Below, one piece after another: positions 58,301 to 64,000 of a DNA stretch of 64,000 nt. The notes below the pieces were generated by a model. The model was not told where the DNA came from and made no database searches. It saw nothing but the letters and a program-made list of their open reading frames with translations. Made by a program: the position numbers and the translations under genes. This DNA is from Kryptolebias marmoratus (lineage: Eukaryota > Chordata > Actinopteri > Cyprinodontiformes > Rivulidae), in NCBI RefSeq assembly GCF_001649575.2, contig NC_051436.1, positions 13,042,825 through 13,106,824 on the forward strand, in the 5' to 3' direction. Position 1 is the stretch's first letter. Each line of letters starts with the position of its first letter.

Positions 58301-58840
58301 ATCTAAATAACATATCTCAGTAAAACTTATCATCGGTCCAGTATTTGGAGGATTTTCTTCAATTTTGTATCAAAGAAGCAGTTTTACCTAAAAGACGGGA
58401 GGCTCTGACAGTTCAGGCATCAGAAAGTGAAGCTGAAAGCATTTTGAGATCCTCTCATGACCTTTGCCTGCTTGATGGCGCTGATAAAAACATGATTGTT
58501 TCGTCTTACAATAAACTTTCTGGATTCTGAAGGTTTTTATTTACAGAGCCTAATGAGGTGTGATGAAGGTTTCAGATTACATTTCTCTGACCCTTTGTTT
58601 CAGGTTACATCAGTTTCTTACCTAATGAAAAACAAAGCATTTAAAATAAGGACTTGCCTCAGATGTAAAAAAAAAAAAAAAAACAGAACAAAGAAAAGCC
58701 AAAATCAATGACATGATGACTCAAAGCACAGATCACTTTAGGATTAACATGTTTGTTGTGATGCAAAATAGTATTTGACAGTAGCAGAGTCTGAGGAAAA
58801 GAATCAGATAAAAATCACAGTCGGTAGCGCTGCTGGTCCT
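55315..58840. other. Spacer between pair 2 and pair 3 (part of the duplicated unit)
   Basis: Ligase 2 3' untranslated region, then AT-rich DNA without a gene. It is collinear with the first spacer (49,132-52,596), with scattered insertions and deletions. An AT-rich (TTA)n-like tract lies at about 57,495-57,535. Confidence 0.65.
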
Positions 58841-60397
58841 TCAGCCTCCGCTCACCTTCTTTACCACCTGGACCACAGACATGTGGTTGATGTTGTAGTC
58901 GGACAGAGGAGCAGAGTCTTTGTCCAGAGGCATGCCTTTGTGGATCAGTCTTACATCCTCAACTGGTCCTGCAAACAGAAAGGAATAACTATAGGAAGCC
59001 ACACTCTCCATAAAATCATTGTTACTAAGAGTGAGAATAAGGATTAAAGTGATTCATTTAATGTCCTTCTATTTTCCTGAACATATTTCGGTTTAAAAGC
59101 TATACTTTTTTTGTCTATTTCTGATATAAAGTGCATAATTTGCAAGTCAAGGTGCTTAATTTTTTAATTTAATAAATAGGTTCATTACCTGTATAGGGAA
59201 ACGTCTCTAGCACCTGCATCTTCAGCTGCTGGACAGTCATGTCCTTCAGCTTGGTGATCACCTTCTGCTCTCCATTATTGGAGTTCAGAATTAGTTTGTG
59301 TGGTGAAGCAGAGTCACCCTCCAGAGGCTTCTCTTCTTGGATCTGGCTTTCACCACCCTCAACTATTACTGCAAACAGACACACAGAGAGAGAAATAACT
59401 ACAAGAAGCCATGCTCTTTATGAAATTAATGTTAGTACCTTAAATGAACCACATTTACAGTCTAATTATGTGCTGCAGAAAGCAGAAATTTGCTCAGGAC
59501 TGAAATGATTCATCAGCGGAAATAAAATAATCAGTAAAATCTGAATCAAGACAACAGGATGAAGTAATTCACATAATGTCCACCTATAACCTGAACACAT
59601 TATGGTTTAAAAGCTGTTCTTTCTTTTTGCTATTTCTGATATATAAATTCCATAATTTTCAAGTCAGGTGCTATCTTTGTAAAATTTAATAAATAGGTTC
59701 ATTACCTGCGTTGCGACACTTCACCACCTGCATCTTCAGCTTTGGAAAGACATCTTTTGACCTGGGTATGATCAGACCTTCACCATCCTCATCTAATTAA
59801 GAAAACAGACAGAGAGAAAGAGAAATAAATATAGGAAGCCATGCTCTCTATAAATCAAATGTTAGTTCCTTAAATGAACCACATTTACAGTCTTATGATG
59901 TGGTAAAAAAAGCAGAAATTTTCTCAGGACTGAAGTGATTCATCAGCTGAAATAAAATGATCAATAAAATCTGAATCAAGACAACAGGAAGAAGTGATTC
60001 AATGTCCATCGATCTATTTTACTAAATGCATTTTAGTTTAAAAGATAATTTTTTTATCACCTGTTACTTACATAAAAAGTGCATAGTTTGGTGGTTTGAG
60101 TGTCGGGTGCTGCAGCAGTAGAGACTAAATTTTAGTTTAGACATTCATTTCCTGAATCGATAACCACACGAATGTTACGATTAGCTGCACATTTTATTAG
60201 GAAGAACTACTTTGTGAGGCGAATGATTTTTTTTTTTTGTCCATCTCACCTCTCCTTAAATACCTGCTGTGCTGCAATTATTTTATTGAATAAATAGATT
60301 CATTACCTGTATTGGGAGCAATCTGTTGTCCTTTCACGTTATCTGGGTTGAAGATACATGGTGTGGACAGTATATGAACTAATGGATTCGGAGGCAT
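58841..60397 (-). CDS. Ubiquitin-like protein 3 of the array, expanded (about 161 aa, ends in Gly-Gly)
   Basis: Four exons on the minus strand join in phase: 60307-60397, 59706-59792, 59189-59368 and 58841-58968, giving 161 residues. All introns are phase 1 and start GTAATG or GTCCTG-like after an Ala/Thr-Gly codon, like the single intron of copies 1 and 2. The last exon encodes the C-terminal half fold (DVRLIHKGMPLDKDSAPLSD, ending KKVSGG). The third exon fuses a truncated C-terminal half (EEKPLEGDSA) to a complete N-terminal half (ITKLKDMTVQQLKMQ). The second exon is a shortened N-terminal half (PKLKMQVVKC), and the first is strongly diverged. The start at 60,397 is chosen because a TATAAA box (60,475-60,480, minus) lies 78 bp upstream, as in the sisters. 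The longer frame starting at 60,469 would begin almost inside this box. The two middle exons are multiples of three and could be skipped without a frameshift. Confidence 0.7.
58980..60110 (-). repeat. Duplicated intron blocks inside ubiquitin-like gene 3
   Basis: The block with AAATGAACCACATTTACAGT, then AAAATCTGAATCAAGACAAC and TTCACATAATGTCC occurs in the copy 2 intron (about 52,775-52,910). It occurs twice more here (about 59,440-59,582 and 59,873-60,010), with a shorter piece at about 59,045-59,090. Each precedes an exon with the same donor context, so exon plus intron was duplicated as one unit. Confidence 0.75.
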
Positions 60398-61165
60398 CCT
60401 TCGGCCGTGTGTGAGCTGCTGGAGTCTGGTTCGGTCTCTGAAGAATGCTGCTGCGTTGTCTCTGAACAAAACTTTTTATATGGATGAGAGAACTGCTGTC
60501 ACTTTCGTTTTTGATGTTGTTATTATGTAACTGAGGAGACAGTTAAAGAAACTGACCTATTTGTGCGTGAAATTTACTCGGTTGTCTCTGTTTATTTTAA
60601 CACTTCACACATAATCACATTTGGGTCCTGCAAAGTTTGCCTCTCTTGTTGGGAAATTCTGAATTTTTAAAATATGTTAACTTTAACCATTTACAATATG
60701 ATTTCATTTAACTCACCGGTTAAAATTTTGACAATTTTGTGTGTTGTCAAAACAAATCATCTGTAGTAAAAAAAATAAATTAAAGACATTAATTCAATAA
60801 AAGCTGGATTCAGAACAGGCAGGGCCATTAGAGAAGCAGGACTTGAAACACTGATGTGAGTCTGAGTCTCGTTGCTTGTTAGTCCATAAATATTGTAATA
60901 AATAAATGATATGGGCTGCATGTTTTATCATTATAATAAAGTTCATTGCTTTTATTTTGATCATACTGGGTGGAAAAAACAAAACAAAACGAAACAGCTT
61001 TTGTGCAGCGGAAAAGTCCCTTGATGTTTACTTTCACTATCTGTTATGAACAGAAGAAATCATGTGACTTTTTGTAAAAAACAGGCACAAACTCAGAGCG
61101 GTGACTCAGCTGCAGCTGAAACTTCAGCTGCTGTTTGGCTTGTTTTAGTCTGCAGCTAAAGAGAG
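60398..61165. promoter_or_regulatory. Shared promoter region of pair 3
   Basis: The region holds the TATAAA of the ubiquitin-like gene (60,475-60,480, minus). Just upstream of it is an ISRE-like ACTTTCGTTTTT (60,501-60,512; one mismatch to TTTCnnTTTC). The TTTACTTTCACT element conserved with pair 2 is at 61,027-61,038. About 450 bp of AT-rich sequence between them is absent from pair 2. Confidence 0.5.
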
Positions 61166-64000
61166 ACGACTCACCACCTCACCGCATTCAGTGCTCCACG
61201 CAGGTAAAACATCATTTTAATCAGAGGAACGCACATGGCAATAAATGTTTAATATAAATTAAAATGTTAAATGTGACCCGTGCTGGCAAAGTGAGTCACA
61301 ATGAGGAACTTTTAAATATTGAGATATTATTATTGTCAAATAATATTAATCTCAAAAGCTTCAAAATGAGAAGTAGTTTGTTGAAATGTGTCCATTTATG
61401 ACCTGGTCTGGCAACAAGCTAAAGTGCAGGTTTGAAAAACAAATTTTAAATGATGTAGAATGATGTAATCAGGTTAAGCTCTGTATTTAAAAAAGAGGAT
61501 CCCCGAGCTTTGCTATGACACCAAACTGGCACTGGAGAGCTCCTTCAGAGAGAAACTTCATTCCTGTGGCTGTCAGACCGCACAACCAACAGAGCTCACA
61601 GATGAGCACTGCCCCACCCCTCTAAGAAGAAAATAAACACCCACCATTCATGTGCAACACTGTCTTTTTCTGTAGGATATGTATGTAACTATGTGTAAAT
61701 CGGTTTTTATGTATAGCCACATATTATGAACAAATATGTATATCTATCTCTTCCCTTATAGGTAGATATCTTTTATTTAACTTTGTTACAGTGTAAATTA
61801 GATGTATACTTCTGTTCTCTGCTTTAATCATGAATTCCCCCCTTGGGGGACAAAAAAAGGCTTATCTTATCTTATCTTATCTTATCTTATCTTATCTTAT
61901 CTTATCTTATCTTATCTTATCTTATCTTATCTTATCTTATCTTAAAGATTATACAATGAAGTTTCCTGATGGTACAGGAAGCCGGCATAAAAAAATGGCC
62001 AGTTTCAAAGGAAATGAATAGGAAATTAAAATATTTTTTTCTGAAGACATATCTTTTAGAAAACTTTGATTCAATGGTAGAATAGGAAGATTATTTGCTT
62101 CTTTAGTTACTGGAAAAATCTACATTTTAACAATTTTTTTTTTTGCATCACAGCTTGAGTTAACTTGGACTCATTTTGCCAGCAAGAGTCACAAATGTAA
62201 ATCTAAATGTTAAATCAGTCACGGCCAACCAAGGCTGCGATCTAAATATTTAAACAGTTAGATATATCATTTAACATTTAGATATAACGTTCAACTTATG
62301 TATTTATACAAAAAAAAAATCATTTTTGTGAGAAAAATGTGCAAAATGTAAGGAAAGTGAGCTAAATAACACAAATGTGTTAGTAACATTATTGAATGCT
62401 GGACTTTACAGCTAGAGCCTCATTGTTTTACCTTTGTTGGTGCACCGCCCTGGTCTGACCTCGACTACAGTAGTGTTTAAAGTCAGGGCAGGCAATATGG
62501 ACACATTTTATCTGTTTTTCAAAATCCACTCAATCGAGTGTGCGCCATGTTTGGATATAAATAAGAAACGTTTGGGTACAATCTTGTTTCGATTTAAGCA
62601 ACTTTAAGTAGCTGCACTCAAACATGTCTGACTGTAAGGTGTGCTCCTTAAATTGAAAATAAAAGCTTTTATTTCTCTGTTTGTTTTGTCACACGAGATT
62701 CAAGCAGCTCATAAGGATGGGATCGGACAATTCAACTCCACAGAGGTTTCCCAATCCGAATGTTTCCACACTTCAATCTGTGGACAAAGAGGACAACTCT
62801 GCTCCACAGAAGTGTTATAACCCAAATGATTCCACATTTACATTCGTGGACAGAGAGGACGAGTTAGACTGTAGGTTCTGCTGTTTCGTTTTAAGATCTT
62901 ATATAATTAAAGGCAGTGGTTTATGAGATATTTTGCTAACAAACAAACAAACAAACAAACAAAAAAACCCAGAAACACAAAGACATGGGTAATAGTGTTA
63001 TTATCTGTCTTTACCTTGATAACTGCAATATAACTGTGACTTGATGAGTAAACAGAGCAGAGTTTAATGAATAAAGTTTAATATGAAAATGAAAGTTATT
63101 GACATTTTTGTCTCTTTGTGTGTTTTCCTCAGTTCTGTGTGAAGGTTTCTCATCTCTGAGGGCTCAGATGTCCTGTGGTCATGCTGTGACCCCGATGTCT
63201 CTCACCAACTGGTGTCTCAAGCAGCTGGAACAGGTCCTGTCAGCTAAAGAGAACTACTGGTAGGACTTGTCTTTATATGGGAATCTGGTGATTCATTTTG
63301 AACTTTTCTCATTTTAAAGGGTGAAAGTAAATTTGTTTGTGGCCAGTTTGGTTGTGGTGCTAAGTGGTCGTATAAGGAGGTCTGTAAGATGGCTCTCCTG
63401 ACCCCTGAAGAACAGAAGCACTTCAAGAAAACTATGGCCAAGAATGCTGATAAACGCAGAAAAGTATGTGCCTTTTATTACATGAACTTGAAACTTTTAG
63501 TTTTTCCCAAAAGTTGTGTTTTCAAAGGTGACAATTAATTTCAATCTTTGTTTTTCTCCATCTGCCACCTCAGTGTCCTGAATGCAAGTCCCCAGCTGTG
63601 AGACAGAGTGAAAATAATCTTTGTGTTCGCTGCCAAGTCTGCACAGCAAAGAAAGGACACATCTATGAGTTCTGCTGGCAGTGTCTGAGGGAGTGGAAAG
63701 GTCCGAAGCCGCGCTCAGACCGCTGTGAAAACATCGGCTGCTGCAACTCAGCGCTGGAAACACTGAAAACCTGCCCAGAGATCACAACTGGTCATCTGAA
63801 AGGATGTCCCTCCATCCGAGCCTGTCCCACCTGTGGCTCACTGCTGGAGCATAAACTAACTGGCTGTAGACAGATTGAGTGTTCTCGATGCAAGTTTGAC
63901 TTCTGTTTTGTGTGTCTGAAGACGTATGCTGAATGTATCAGAACAAGAAGGTTGTCAGCATCATACCCCTGCTGCGTAGCCCCCAGACAGACCTCTACAA
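61166..64000 (+). CDS. RBR E3 ligase 3 of the array (start ATG changed to ACG; 3' end cut by the window edge)
   Basis: Exons collinear with ligase 2 are 61166-61203, 62698-62870, 63133-63233, 63320-63463 and 63574 to beyond 64000. The first exon keeps the 38-nt length, but its initiator position (61,166-61,168) is ACG where copies 1 and 2 have ATG. The next in-frame ATG is in exon 2 (62,717-62,719, MGSDNSTPQ), downstream of the conserved RQF/KQLIR segment. Exon 2 is 66 nt longer than in copy 2 because the acidic module is repeated (TPQRFPNPNVSTL, then APQKCYNPNDSTFTFVD). RING1, IBR and their introns are identical to copy 2. RING2 keeps the catalytic cysteine (TGCRQIEC) and then differs (TYAECIRTRRLS). 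Intron 1 is 1.2 kb longer through insertions. It could be a functional gene with a shorter start or non-ATG initiation, or an early pseudogene. Confidence 0.7.
61490..61944 (+). mobile_element. LINE-like 3' fragment ending in (CTTAT)n, inserted in intron 1 of RBR gene 3
   Basis: The words GAGAGCTCCTTCAGAGAGAA and ATTCCTGTGGCTGTCAGACC, then AATTCCCCCCTTGGGGGACA, resemble the tail of fish LINEs. The piece ends in about 17 CTTAT units (61,861-61,944), as expected for a LINE with a microsatellite tail. Ligase 2 has no insertion here, so the event postdates the duplication or was lost in the other copy. Confidence 0.55.

Noticed and set aside
60398..60469. Upstream start (MFRDN...) for ubiquitin-like gene 3
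   Set aside because: The ATG at 60,469 lies next to the TATAAA box at 60,475-60,480, so it would not be in the transcript. The sisters start about 70-80 bp downstream of their TATA boxes.
61861..61944. Regular 5-bp array that might be taken for a structured repeat locus
   Set aside because: A simple (CTTAT)n microsatellite at a LINE tail. There are no spacers, and the context is eukaryotic, so it is not a CRISPR.

Overview
The window is teleost nuclear DNA, probably from a percomorph. Genes have introns with GT-AG borders, and the repeats are typical of fish: Tc1-like elements and their miniature derivatives, a tRNA-derived SINE, LINE tails, and many CA/GT, CATC and TTATC microsatellites. 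Four runs of N mark assembly gaps. The species cannot be named from this sequence.

Region 1 (1-24,700) holds mettl3 (minus, 5' part only), ttc5 (plus, head-to-head with mettl3), ccnb1ip1 (minus, tail-to-tail with ttc5) and sall2 (plus), then about 5 kb of repeat-rich intergenic DNA. Region 2 (24,700-43,800) holds slc7a7 (plus) and oxa1l (minus), tail-to-tail. All six were recognised by protein similarity and reconstructed exon by exon with consistent reading phase. Their human orthologues all lie in 14q11.2, around the T-cell receptor alpha/delta locus. Here sall2 and slc7a7 are direct neighbours with no receptor locus between them.

Region 3 (44,800-64,000) is the unusual part. It is a tandem array of three head-to-head gene pairs. 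In each pair the minus-strand gene encodes a small ubiquitin-like protein ending exactly in Gly-Gly, and the plus-strand gene encodes a RING-IBR-RING (RBR) type E3 ligase with a conserved catalytic cysteine. The start codons of a pair lie 336 to about 770 bp apart, and the spacers between pairs are also homologous, so the whole unit was duplicated. Pair 1 has perfect CRE motifs at both ends of its shared promoter. Pairs 2 and 3 carry ISRE/IRF-like motifs.

The copies are diverging. The third ubiquitin-like gene has gained phase-compatible exons. The ligases have duplicated a short acidic module three different ways. Ligase copy 3 has ACG where its sisters have the start ATG. Ligases 2 and 3 share 768 identical bases, introns included, and then diverge in the catalytic RING2. 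The proposed reading is a lineage-specific ubiquitin-like modifier with its cognate ligase, possibly immune-related. The gene structures are read from the sequence; the functional pairing is inference.
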